Assembly: GCA_025928645.1 (NCBI GenBank)
Contig: JAICJD010000009.1
Location: 1-42,336, forward strand
Source of the DNA: Gemmatimonadales bacterium
Lineage (GTDB): Bacteria; Gemmatimonadota; Gemmatimonadetes; Gemmatimonadales; GWC2-71-9
Reading direction: 5' to 3'
DNA: 42,336 bases
This document shows positions 22,789 to 31,112 of the stretch, piece by piece. The notes under the pieces are model-generated. The model ran no database searches and was not told the DNA's origin. It saw only the letters and a program-made list of their open reading frames with translations. Made by a program: the position numbers and the translations under genes. Each line of letters opens with the position of its first letter. The first letter of the stretch is position 1.

Positions 22789-25167
22789 ATGACAGCCGTC
22801 TTTCGCTTTCTGCTTCTCTCGCTTGCGCTCGCCCCGACCAACCCGCGCGCGCTCGCCTCGCAATCCGCGCCTGCAGCACCCACCCTTCCCGGCATCAGCA
22901 ATCAAGGCCGCACCCCGGACAAACCGTACGTCGCTGCAGGCAGCCGGACCTACCTCATCGGAACCCAGGACGGCGGCTTCCCTGACATGGGCGGCCACCT
23001 GCGGGGCGAGATGGGCGGAGCCTGGCTGCACCCGATCAAGCTGATCGACGGGTTCTGGGCGACGGTCACGGATTCAGCGTCGGGTCGGACCGCCGCGCTC
23101 TCCGCCGGCAAGGAGTTCGTGAACTATCCGTACGGGAATCGGTTCCGGTACGGCGAGGTGCTGAACGGACTCGAGGTCGAGCGGTTCCAGTTCAGCCCGG
23201 ACGGCCGCGAGGGCTTGATCGTCCAGTACGCCTTCAGGAACACCACCGGCCGGAAGCGACGGCTCCGCCTTCAGCTCACGGTCCGAACGGACCTGCTCCC
23301 GGTCTGGTTCTCAGACAGCCTCGGCATCACCGACGCCAGGGACACGGTCGCGTGGGACGGCACCGCGCGGCTGTTCGTCGCGAGGGACGTGAGCCATCCG
23401 TGGTTCTGCGTCTGGGGCGCGGCGGGTGACGCGAGCGCCCAGCCCGTCGCGGATCCGCCCGCGGTCAACACCCAGGGGAAGGGCGTTACCGCCGCCTCCA
23501 GCTACGTCGTTTCGCTCGCGCCTCACGACACGTCCTCCCTGACCTTCGTCATCGCGGGTTCGGCGTCCGGCCGGCAGGCGGCGCTCGACAGCTACCGCTA
23601 TCTGGCCGCGCACCATGCGAGCCTGCTGACCGAGAAGAAGGCGCGCTACGCGGCGCTCCTCGCGCGGGCGCGCGTCACGATCCCCGACCGGCGGTTGCAG
23701 CAGGTCTATGACTGGGTCAGAGTGAACACGGACTGGCTGGTCAGGGAGGTGCCCGGGATGGGGCGCGGCCTCGGCGGCGGCCTCATGGAGTATCCCTGGT
23801 GGTTCGGAACGGACGCGAGCTACTCGCTGCAGGCGGTGCTCGCGATGGGCAACCCGGAGCTGGCGAAGCAGACGCTCAGGCTCCTGCGGGACCAGTCGCG
23901 CAAGGCCAACGGCAACGGTCGGATCATCCACGAGGTGACGACCAACGGCGGCGTGGTCAACCACGGCAACACCCAGGAGACCGCCCAGTTCATCGCGATG
24001 GTGGGCAAGGTGGTGGACTGGACGGGAGACCTCGGCTTCGCCCGCGAGATGTACCCCTCGATGAGGCAGGGTCTCCACTGGCTGCTCGGGGACATGGACC
24101 GGAACCACGACCAGTTTCCCGAGGGCTACGGCATCATGGAGGTGTACGGGCTCAACGCGGAGCTGATCGACGTGGCGGTGTACACCCAGCAGGCGCTGGA
24201 GGCCACGGCACGCGTCGCCCGGGCGCTCGGCGACCCGGAGGCCGCGTCGCACTACGAGCGGCAGGCGGCGGCGCTCAAGGCGAAGATCAACGACCGCTTC
24301 TGGTCCGGGGGCGACAGCTCGTACGTCGACTTCTACGGCTCGCGCGCCCAGGCCATGAGCGCCGCGGAGGGCTCGGTCACCCAGATACGGTTGAAGGGCG
24401 ACAGCGCGCTCACCCCACGCGACCGGGAGCGCATCGCCTACTACGAGGGGCTCCGCCGGCGCTTCTCGACGATGCCGGACAGCAGCAGGGGGTGGATCAC
24501 CAACGAGAACTGGGTCATCGCGACGCCCATGGAGACCGGCATCGCGCCGCGGGGCCGGGCCGTCCGGCTGCTCGACCGGATCCGCCGCGAGAACGTCGGC
24601 GAGTACGGGCCCTATCTTTCGGCCGCGGACCGCGGGGCGATGATGACCATCTCGACCGGCGTGCAGGCCGTCGCCGAAGCGCAGTACGGCCGCATGGATC
24701 AGTCTCTGTGGTACGTGAACCGCATCGCGGAGACGTTCGGGCGGGTGTTGCCGGGCTCCATCTCGGAGATGATGCCCGACTACGGCTGCTTCGCCATCGC
24801 CTGGACCAGCTACGGGATCGTGGTGCCGCTGATCCGGTACGTGTTCGGCATTCAGCCGGACGCCGTGCACCGGACCGTGGTGCTCGACCCGCGCCTACCC
24901 AGCGGCTGGGAGAACATCAGCGTCGAGGGTCTTCCAATCGGGACGAATACGATCGCGTTCTCGCGCAGGAAGACGGGGCGCGGAATCGAGTATCGGATCG
25001 ACGCCACGGAGGACGGCTGGACCTTCGTCCTGCGAGGCGAAGCTGTGCCGGGAGCGAGTTACTATGTGAACGGGAAGCCGGCGTCGTTCACTTCCGACGG
25101 GATCCGGATAAGCGGACGCAGCAATCGGGTGCTGATGGTTACGGGCCCCAGCCGTCGCTGGCCATGA
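22789..25167 (+). CDS. Large exported six-hairpin glycosidase
   Basis: This 792-aa protein starts at ATG 22789; an in-frame TTG at 22774 overlaps the upstream repeat and is less likely. A signal peptide covers about 1-25. Residues 40-280 form a beta-sandwich N-domain (GGFPDMGGHLRGEMGG, EVLNGLEVERFQFSPDGREG). From about 300 onward the sequence is an (alpha/alpha)6 toroid: WVRVNTDWLVREVPG, LMEYPWWFGTDASYSLQAVL, HEVTTNGGVVNHGNTQETAQF, FPEGYGIMEVYGLNAELIDVA, and NENWVIATPMETGIAP. A C-terminal beta-domain ends the chain. This resembles GH15/GH63/GH78-like and amylo-glucosidase relatives. Acid residues in the PEGYG and NENW motifs are catalytic candidates. Exact family uncertain. Confidence 0.85.
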   Translation: MTAVFRFLLLSLALAPTNPRALASQSAPAAPTLPGISNQGRTPDKPYVAAGSRTYLIGTQDGGFPDMGGHLRGEMGGAWLHPIKLIDGFWATVTDSASGRTAALSAGKEFVNYPYGNRFRYGEVLNGLEVERFQFSPDGREGLIVQYAFRNTTGRKRRLRLQLTVRTDLLPVWFSDSLGITDARDTVAWDGTARLFVARDVSHPWFCVWGAAGDASAQPVADPPAVNTQGKGVTAASSYVVSLAPHDTSSLTFVIAGSASGRQAALDSYRYLAAHHASLLTEKKARYAALLARARVTIPDRRLQQVYDWVRVNTDWLVREVPGMGRGLGGGLMEYPWWFGTDASYSLQAVLAMGNPELAKQTLRLLRDQSRKANGNGRIIHEVTTNGGVVNHGNTQETAQFIAMVGKVVDWTGDLGFAREMYPSMRQGLHWLLGDMDRNHDQFPEGYGIMEVYGLNAELIDVAVYTQQALEATARVARALGDPEAASHYERQAAALKAKINDRFWSGGDSSYVDFYGSRAQAMSAAEGSVTQIRLKGDSALTPRDRERIAYYEGLRRRFSTMPDSSRGWITNENWVIATPMETGIAPRGRAVRLLDRIRRENVGEYGPYLSAADRGAMMTISTGVQAVAEAQYGRMDQSLWYVNRIAETFGRVLPGSISEMMPDYGCFAIAWTSYGIVVPLIRYVFGIQPDAVHRTVVLDPRLPSGWENISVEGLPIGTNTIAFSRRKTGRGIEYRIDATEDGWTFVLRGEAVPGASYYVNGKPASFTSDGIRISGRSNRVLMVTGPSRRWP

Positions 25168-25171
25168 GGCG

Positions 25172-25370
25172 ATGGTCAGCCAGCAGCGTCCGCCCGCGCC
25201 GGCGATCGTTCATGCGCACGTCATCCTGGGCGGACGGGTGATGGATCCTGGATCCCGGCTGGATGCGGTGCGTAATGTCGGCATTGATGGCAGCCGCATC
25301 ACGGCCCTGACGGCCGGCGCGCTGCGCGGGCGGGACACGATCGACGCTCGCGGCCTCGTGGCCACTCCGC
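25172..25370 (+). pseudogene. N-terminal remnant of an amidohydrolase/D-aminoacylase
   Basis: After an ATG at 25172 the frame reads IVHAHVILGGRVMDPGSRLD, VRNVGIDGSRITAL and IDARGLVATPR. This is the N-terminal beta-sandwich of amidohydrolases (dihydroorotase/D-aminoacylase type), which should continue with PGFIDLHxHG and its metal-binding histidines. Instead it runs into unrelated sequence (ADSRTMAVNPPGG) and ends before the M24 gene. A complete enzyme would have about 500 residues; the whole catalytic barrel is missing. The 3' limit given is where similarity fades. Confidence 0.65.
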
Positions 25371-25440
25371 GCGCCGACAGCCGCACCATGGCGGTGAATC
25401 CGCCTGGCGGCTGCGTATCGCATCTCTTCCCGGAGCTCTC

Positions 25441-26727
25441 ATGCACCTGACCCGCCGCAGGTTCGCCACCACCGCGCTCACCGGCCTGGCCGGCGCCGCC
25501 GTCCTCGGCGCCGGGGGCGTCCCGTCCGCCGAGGGCGACGATCCGTGCGACTTCCCGGCGCCGGTGCGCAACCTGACGCCGATGACCGACGGGGTCGCGC
25601 CGATCGCGGACGACGAGCGGCGCGCGCGCCTCGCCAAGGCGCAGCGGCTCATCCAGGAGCAGAAGCTCGGCGCGATCGTGATCGAGCCGGGGACGAGCCT
25701 GGTCTACTACACTGGCGTGCGCTGGCATCCCTCGGAGCGCACCTTCGCGCTGGCCATTCCGGCCCGGGGCGAGGTCGGCTGGGTGTGCCCCGCGTTCGAG
25801 GAAGCCCGCGCCCGCGAGCTGATCCACTTCGGCACCGACGTCCGCGTGTGGCAGGAGGACGAGAGCCCGTTCCGCGTGCTCGCGGGCCTGCTGCGCGACC
25901 GCGGCGCGGCCGGCGGCCCGATCGGCGTGGAGGAGGAGGTCCGGTTCTTCATCGTGGACGGGCTCCGCCACGAGCTGCCCGCGGCCGAGCTCGCGAGCGC
26001 GACGCCGGTCACGGCAGGGTGCCGGATGTACAAGTCGCCGGCCGAGCTGGCCCTGATGCAGCGGGTGAGCGACATGACGATCGCGGCGTTCAAGGCGACG
26101 TTCGCCACCCTGCACGAGGGCATGACGCAGTACGACCTCATGGACACCATGCTGGCCGCGCTCGGGCGCGTGGGCGGCGACGACCCGTGGGCGCTGGTGG
26201 GCCTGGGCAAGTCGTCGGCCTTTCCCCACGGCAGCGTGCAGCCGCAGAAGCTGACGCGGGGCGACATCGTGCTGCTCGATGCCGGATGCGCGCTCCACGG
26301 CTACCAGTCCGACATCACCCGCACCACGGTGTTCGGCACGCCCACCAAGCGGCAGGCGGACGTCTGGGCACTCGAGCGGCGGGCGCAGGACGCGGCGTTC
26401 GCGGCGGCCCGGATCGGGGCGCGGTGCGAGGACGTGGACGCGGCGGCGCGAAAGGTGATCACCGACGCGGGCTTCGGTCCCGGCTACCGGGTGCCCGGGC
26501 TGCCGCACCGCACCGGGCACGGCATCGGGATGGACGGGCACGAGCGGCCGTACATCGTACGGGGGAACGAGCGGCGGATCGCGCCGGGCATGTGCTTCAG
26601 CGACGAGCCGACGATCGCGATCTACGGGGAGTTCGGGATCCGGCTCGAGGACTGCATCTACGTGAGCGACGACGGGCCGCGGTTCTTCAGCCGGCAGAGC
26701 GCGGCGATCGACCAGCCGTTCGCGTAG
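25441..26727 (+). CDS. Tat-exported M24 family (Xaa-Pro type) metallopeptidase
   Basis: This 428-aa protein has a Tat-like leader (TRRRFATTALTGLAGAAVLGAG), so it is folded in the cytoplasm and exported. Residues 60-190 form the creatinase-like N-domain, and 200-428 the pita-bread catalytic domain. All five dinuclear metal ligands are visible: Asp280 (LLDAGCA), Asp291 (YQSDITR), His360 (RTGHGIG), Glu389 (FSDEPTI) and Glu403 (RLEDCIY). His near FPHGS fits the conserved PHG motif. It should hydrolyse Xaa-Pro dipeptides or prolyl peptides in the periplasm. It follows an amidohydrolase remnant, which may once have been its operon partner. Confidence 0.93.
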   Translation: MHLTRRRFATTALTGLAGAAVLGAGGVPSAEGDDPCDFPAPVRNLTPMTDGVAPIADDERRARLAKAQRLIQEQKLGAIVIEPGTSLVYYTGVRWHPSERTFALAIPARGEVGWVCPAFEEARARELIHFGTDVRVWQEDESPFRVLAGLLRDRGAAGGPIGVEEEVRFFIVDGLRHELPAAELASATPVTAGCRMYKSPAELALMQRVSDMTIAAFKATFATLHEGMTQYDLMDTMLAALGRVGGDDPWALVGLGKSSAFPHGSVQPQKLTRGDIVLLDAGCALHGYQSDITRTTVFGTPTKRQADVWALERRAQDAAFAAARIGARCEDVDAAARKVITDAGFGPGYRVPGLPHRTGHGIGMDGHERPYIVRGNERRIAPGMCFSDEPTIAIYGEFGIRLEDCIYVSDDGPRFFSRQSAAIDQPFA

Positions 26728-26926
26728 CGCGGTCACGGCGCTCCGTGCCGCGTCGGCCACTCTGCGACATTCGTGGCGCTGCGAGCGTCGTCGGTCGGCC
26801 TGCACCGGTACGCTGTGGTTTCCACGCTACCCTGCTCACCCGATTGTGCCACCGCCTGCGGCAGGAGCGTCCCTAACGCAGCCGGACCGATCATCTTCCG
26901 CTTTTCCACGTGCCAACTGGAAGCCC

Positions 26927-27880
26927 ATGTCTACGAACTTCCACCGCTATTGTCGCGCTCGCTTCGGCGGCATTCTGGTCGCACTCCTGTCGGGCGCCGT
27001 CGCGTGCGGCGGTCACGCGCCGAGCTCGGGCGCGCCTCGGGGAGCTTCCGCACCCGCTGACGCCGCCGCCGAGCTGCTCGCGGCCGACCGCTCGTTCGCC
27101 GCGGCTGCGGAGCGCGCGGATCCGGTTGACGGGCTCGCGCCCATGTTTTCAGATCGAGCGGTGATGCCAGTGCGCGGCGGGTTCGCGGTGGGACGCGACA
27201 GTGTGGTGGCCGCGCTCCGCGCCGACACGGCGCTCAGGGGCGGGCGCCTAACGTGGACGCCGGTGCGGGTCGGGATAAGCGGCGACGGGAGGCAGGGGTT
27301 CACCCTGGGGTACGCCACGGTCCGGCGCCCCGGCGGCGACGTCGTGCCGCAGAAGTACCTGACGTACTGGCTGCGGGAATCGGACGGTTGGCACGCCGCG
27401 GTCTACCGGCGGGGACGCGCGTCGGGCGCGGCGCCGCTCGAGCTGCTTCGGCCTCTTCTTCCTGGCGCCGCGGTCGCCCCGTCCGACGACTCCGCTCGCA
27501 TCGCCGCGTACCCCCAGAGCCTCGACTCCGCCGAGCGAGCGTTCTCGGCCGACGCGCAGCAGATCGGGCTTCGGGCGGCGTTCGTGCGCTACGGCAGCCC
27601 GGACGCGATGAACATGGGCGGAGGCGGGCACGCGTCGTTCGTGTCGGGGCCCGACTCGATCGGCGCGGTGGTCGCCGAAGGCGAGCCGCCGACCGGCAGC
27701 TCGGTCTCGTGGGCGCCGGACCGCGGCGTCATCGTCGCCTCGAGCGGCGACCTCGGCGTCACCATCGGCACCATCGTCGTGAACGAGCCCGACTCCGCGG
27801 GCAACCGCGCGTCGTTTCCCTTCTTTACCGTCTGGCGCCGCTCGGGTCCGGGTCAGCCCTGGCGCTACGTCGCCGAATAG
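26927..27880 (+). CDS. Lipoprotein with two DUF4440-like domains
   Basis: This 317-aa protein starts at ATG 26927. The leader ends with a lipobox, SGAVACGG (Cys27), followed by a Ser/Pro/Ala linker. Two NTF2-like halves follow: residues 45-140 (AELLAADRSFAAAAERADPVDGLAPMFSDRAVMPVRG and the closing YLTYWLRESDGWHAAVYRRG) and 170-317 (LDSAERAFSADAQQIGLRAAFVRYGSPDAMN and the closing FFTVWRRSGPGQPWRYVAE). Each ends with the W...W strand typical of DUF4440. It is likely periplasmic and facing the membrane. The 199 nt before it hold no feature I can identify. Its stop lies only 9 nt from that of the convergent beta-lactamase gene. Confidence 0.8.
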   Translation: MSTNFHRYCRARFGGILVALLSGAVACGGHAPSSGAPRGASAPADAAAELLAADRSFAAAAERADPVDGLAPMFSDRAVMPVRGGFAVGRDSVVAALRADTALRGGRLTWTPVRVGISGDGRQGFTLGYATVRRPGGDVVPQKYLTYWLRESDGWHAAVYRRGRASGAAPLELLRPLLPGAAVAPSDDSARIAAYPQSLDSAERAFSADAQQIGLRAAFVRYGSPDAMNMGGGGHASFVSGPDSIGAVVAEGEPPTGSSVSWAPDRGVIVASSGDLGVTIGTIVVNEPDSAGNRASFPFFTVWRRSGPGQPWRYVAE

Positions 27881-27889
27881 AGCGCCGTA

Positions 27890-28936
27890 TCAGGGCTTGA
27901 ACTTCTCCGCCCCCGGAGCCGGCCTCCATGGATGGCCGGGCTCGAAGTAGCGCCAGAGCAGCGCCGACACCCGGCGCAGCAGTAGGTAGCCCTCGTTGCC
28001 CGGCGCGCCCGTCGTGTCTTCCTGTTCCTTGGTGATGAGGCAGAAGACGTAGTCGCCGGACGGCGCGTTGGCCAGCACCACCTCGGAGCGCGACTGGTCC
28101 ACCGCGCCCTGCTTCGACGCCGCCTGGACCGTGGGCGGGATCTGCGAGAGCGCCTCGCCGGTCCAGAAGCTCCGGGTCATCGTGCGGTACATCTCCTGGC
28201 TCGCCGCCGCGCTCACCACCCTGCCCTTCCGGATCTCCGTCACCAGCCGCGCCATCTCGCGCGGCGTCGTCTGTCCCCAGCCCCAGCGGTCGTAGGCGGC
28301 CTCGCGGCCGGGCGTGCGGGCGTTGACGCGGGTGACGGCGAACCCGTGGCGCTCGAGCCACGCGTTGACGGCGGTACCGGTGCCGGCGAGTCGCTGGAGA
28401 TAGAGCGACGCCGAGTTGTCGCTGAAGCTGAGGCTCAGCGTGAGCAGCCGGCTCACGGTGAGGCGCGCGGTGTCGCTCAGCCCCGCCGAAATGTCGTCCT
28501 CGGGGTACTTCGCCAGCTCGCGCGGCAGCGGCGCGGTATCGGTGAACGCGAACTCGCCGCGTGACATCGCGTCGAACACGCCGACCATGATCGGCACCTT
28601 GATCATGCTGGCGGTGGGGAAGGTATCGTCGGCGGCGACGGCCGCGGAGGCGCCGGTGCGGAGGTGCTCGACGTAGATGCCGACGCCGCCGTGGAAGCCG
28701 TGGACCGCGGCCTCGATCTCGCGCTGCAGACGCGGGTCGGGATGGGGACGGGTCTCGGGAGCAGTGGGAGACGCGGCGCCGTGAGCGCAGCCGGCCAGGA
28801 GCAGGAGGGCGAGGGCGGTGGCGCTGGTACGAATTTCATCCCGAGCGAAGCGAGGGACCTTGGCCGCCGTTCCGGAACCTTGCCGCGGTCCGGGATGTCC
28901 CACCAAGATCCCACGCTTCGCTCGGGATGACATCAT
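27890..28936 (-). CDS. Class A serine beta-lactamase, lipoprotein, with disturbed start
   Basis: Read from ATG 28936 it has 348 residues. Catalytic motifs are complete: SMIK (Ser110, Lys113), SDN (172-174), Glu212 at class A Glu166 spacing, KQG (275-277) in place of KTG, and TTPREMARL after the omega loop. The export signal RTSATALALLLLAGC begins only at about residue 36 of this reading, right after an inverted repeat (28836-28930). The codon at the natural N-terminus, 28834-28832, is ATT where ATG would be expected, so translation must start there, or upstream inside the repeat by ATGA coupling (28933-28936) to the Vgb-like gene. It could hydrolyse beta-lactams or act as a DD-peptidase-like enzyme. 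Confidence 0.85.
   Translation of the reverse strand: MMSSRAKRGILVGHPGPRQGSGTAAKVPRFARDEIRTSATALALLLLAGCAHGAASPTAPETRPHPDPRLQREIEAAVHGFHGGVGIYVEHLRTGASAAVAADDTFPTASMIKVPIMVGVFDAMSRGEFAFTDTAPLPRELAKYPEDDISAGLSDTARLTVSRLLTLSLSFSDNSASLYLQRLAGTGTAVNAWLERHGFAVTRVNARTPGREAAYDRWGWGQTTPREMARLVTEIRKGRVVSAAASQEMYRTMTRSFWTGEALSQIPPTVQAASKQGAVDQSRSEVVLANAPSGDYVFCLITKEQEDTTGAPGNEGYLLLRRVSALLWRYFEPGHPWRPAPGAEKFKP
28836..28930. repeat. REP-like inverted repeat at the 5' end of the beta-lactamase gene
   Basis: The arms 28836-28863 (TCATCCCGAGCGAAGCGAGG...) and 28903-28930 are complementary over 28 bp with two mismatches. The loop holds a short palindrome, GTTCCGGAAC (28869-28878). The GCGAGGGACCTTG segment recurs in the palindrome at 42136-42191, and the CTTCGCTCGGGRTGA end recurs at 22742-22758. 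It has no gene of its own and resembles bacterial REP/MITE-type elements. Its right edge is almost at the end of the Vgb-like gene, its left edge two nt from the beta-lactamase leader. Confidence 0.8.
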
Positions 28937-29916
28937 TGGCCGCCGAGCTCGATCTTTCCGAGCCGCCCGGTGCCGCTCAGCGCGAGCCACAGCCGATGGC
29001 GCGTGCTGTCCGTCTCCATGTGACGCACGACGGCGCCAGCGGTCGGGATCTTGACCGTCTCCATTTTCTCCGTGCGCGGGTCGAAGGCGACCATGGTGCC
29101 CGTCCGCGACTCGCAATACCAGATCCTTCCATCGGTGCCGATAGCGATGCCGTACGGGCCCGCGTTCGACGAGGGCGACACCCACTCGCGCACCTTGCCG
29201 GTGGCCGGGTCGAGCGCGCCGAGATAGCCGCGGCCGTAGTCGGTGTACCAGACGGTGCCGTTGTTGCCGACCTGCAGCCGGCGCGGCCGCGCCTCCTCGG
29301 CGGGGAGCACGAACTCCTTCATCTTCCCCGTCGCCGGATCCACCCGGCCAAGCTTGTTGGTGCCGAGCATCGCGATCCAGATGGCGCCGTCTTTCGCCGG
29401 GACGATGCCGTAGGGCACCGCGTTCGGCGTCGGCGTGGCATAGACGGTCGCCTTGCCGGTGGCCGGGTCGAGGCTTCCGTACGTGCTGTTGTTGGCGTCG
29501 GTGAACCAGACACGGCCGGCGTGATAGATGGGCGTGTGCGGGTTCCGCGCATTGCCGGGCAGCGGGAACTCGTCGATGTGCCCGGTCGCGGGATCGACTC
29601 TGCCGAGCCGCCCGGCCGCCTGCCCGGTGTACCAGACGTGGCCGTCGGGCGCGACGGTGAGCCCGTGCGGCCCCGAGCGCGGCGTCGGCGTCGGATAGTC
29701 GACCACCTTCCCGCTGGCCGGATCGAGGTGGCCGATGTAGCTGTTGCTCTGGTCGGTGAACCAGACGCTCCCGTCCTTTGCGACGGCCGGATCGTGGGGG
29801 AAGTTGTCCGGGCGCGGCAACGGGTACTCGACGATCTTCGGGGGCGCGGGGCGGGCGGGCGGAGCGGCCGCGCCGGCGATCGCCGCGAGGGCGAGCACGA
29901 TCAGTGAACGGCGCAT
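28933..29916 (-). CDS. Exported Vgb-like (streptogramin lyase-type) beta-propeller
   Basis: This 327-aa protein has a signal peptide to about residue 20 and then seven blades with the Vgb spacing: DGSVWFTD, DGHVWYTG, GRVWFTD, DGAIWIAM, NGTVWYTD and DGRIWYCE, alternating with GxLDPATGK turns. Virginiamycin B lyase has this same propeller, with active-site His and Glu contributed from the centre, and opens streptogramin rings. Export and the absence of clear Vgb-type catalytic residues in equivalent blades make antibiotic cleavage doubtful; most exported homologues are uncharacterised. It overlaps the following beta-lactamase frame by ATGA. Confidence 0.82.
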   Translation of the reverse strand: MRRSLIVLALAAIAGAAAPPARPAPPKIVEYPLPRPDNFPHDPAVAKDGSVWFTDQSNSYIGHLDPASGKVVDYPTPTPRSGPHGLTVAPDGHVWYTGQAAGRLGRVDPATGHIDEFPLPGNARNPHTPIYHAGRVWFTDANNSTYGSLDPATGKATVYATPTPNAVPYGIVPAKDGAIWIAMLGTNKLGRVDPATGKMKEFVLPAEEARPRRLQVGNNGTVWYTDYGRGYLGALDPATGKVREWVSPSSNAGPYGIAIGTDGRIWYCESRTGTMVAFDPRTEKMETVKIPTAGAVVRHMETDSTRHRLWLALSGTGRLGKIELGGQ

Positions 29917-30017
29917 GGGTCGGATCCTCGGCGAGTGGGGGTCGCTATCTGGCCGGCGCGCGGCGCAGGCCGGCGCTCACACCAACGACGGACGCGCTCG
30001 GCCTCGGGTTTCCCCGC

Positions 30018-31112
30018 TCACCAACCCTCGGCGATCGCCCCGACGAGCTGGGCCAGCGCCGCGACGTCGCGAAGATCCACCAGCTCCGCGGGCGAGTGCG
30101 AGTAGCGGAGCGGCCAGCCGATCGCCACGTCGGGCACGCCCCAGTCGCCGAAGGCGGAGCCGTCGTTGCCGCCATTGGTGGCGCCGAGCTGAAGCGGGAT
30201 GCGGCGGGCGCGGGCGAACCGCACCAGGGAGTCCACGTAGGCCGGTGGCGTCACGGCGCTGTTGTCCACCGCCCGGCTCACCGGCCCGCGACCGACCGGC
30301 GCCACGGCGAAGTTCCGGCGCTCGAGCGGTGAATCGGCGGAGACGAAGGTGTCGATCGCGTGCACCCGCGCCGGGCGGGTGCCGAGCGCCATGGCCGCGG
30401 CTTCGGCGCCCTCGAGGCCGATCTCCTCGCGCACGCTCCAGATGAAGATCACCGTGTGTCGGAGTCTGGCGGGATCGAGCCGCCGGGCCGCGAGGACGAG
30501 CGCGGTTGACCCGACGCGGTCGTCGAACGAGCGCGCCGTGGCACGGCTGCCGAGCAGCCGCACGTAGCGCTTGGGGCTCGTCACCGTGGCGCCGGCCCGG
30601 ACGCCGAGCGCCTCGGTTGCGGCGCGGTCGGCAGCGCCCACGTCCACCCGGACCACCGCCGGCGTGCCCGGGGCCGGCGGCGCCGCCGCCGTAACGCGAG
30701 GCAAGAAGACGCCGGGCACGGTGCGCGCCCCGGTGTGCACCAGGGCCGGCTGACCTTGCCAGAGGGAGGGGAAGAATCCGCCCTGCGCGACGGCGTCGAG
30801 CGTGCCGTCGTCGCGCACCGCGGTCACTCGAAATCCGATCTCGTCCATGTGCGCGACGAAGACCACGGTGGGCTCGCCGCGGCCCATCGTGAGCCAGAGG
30901 TTGCCGGCCGTATCGGTCTCGGTGCGCGCCCAATCCGGCAGGAGCCGCTGGACCGTCTCGCGCACCGGCCCCTCCATGCCGCTCACGCCGTAGCGCTCGA
31001 CCAGCGGGCCGAGCACGGAGTCCACCGCGGCGAGCGATGGCGGGCCCTGCGCCGCCACCGAGGCCGGCGCCCAGCAGAGGATCAGCAGGAGCAGGGCGCG
31101 CGCCGGCTTCAT
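30018..31112 (-). CDS. Exported M42-type metalloaminopeptidase
   Basis: This 364-aa protein (leader cleaving near VAAQG) carries the full co-catalytic metal site of clan MH aminopeptidases: His88 and Asp90 in VAHMDEIGF, bridging Asp196 in SFDDRVGS, Glu228 and Glu229 in SVREEIGLEG, Asp253 in AIDTFVSAD, and His338 in RYSHSPAELVD. The MDEIG motif and the order are those of M42 (glutamyl/deblocking aminopeptidase, endoglucanase M-like). An inserted beta domain lies at 105-185. It should trim peptides in the periplasm. The start ATG overlaps the stop of the upstream paralogue (31109-31112), which implies coupled translation and perhaps a complex. Confidence 0.9.
   Translation of the reverse strand: MKPARALLLLILCWAPASVAAQGPPSLAAVDSVLGPLVERYGVSGMEGPVRETVQRLLPDWARTETDTAGNLWLTMGRGEPTVVFVAHMDEIGFRVTAVRDDGTLDAVAQGGFFPSLWQGQPALVHTGARTVPGVFLPRVTAAAPPAPGTPAVVRVDVGAADRAATEALGVRAGATVTSPKRYVRLLGSRATARSFDDRVGSTALVLAARRLDPARLRHTVIFIWSVREEIGLEGAEAAAMALGTRPARVHAIDTFVSADSPLERRNFAVAPVGRGPVSRAVDNSAVTPPAYVDSLVRFARARRIPLQLGATNGGNDGSAFGDWGVPDVAIGWPLRYSHSPAELVDLRDVAALAQLVGAIAEGW

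Noticed and set aside
27890-29916. Horizontally acquired antibiotic-resistance island (beta-lactamase plus Vgb)
   Set aside because: No integrase, transposase, or att-like repeats flank the pair, GC content matches the neighbours, and both families have many non-resistance members.
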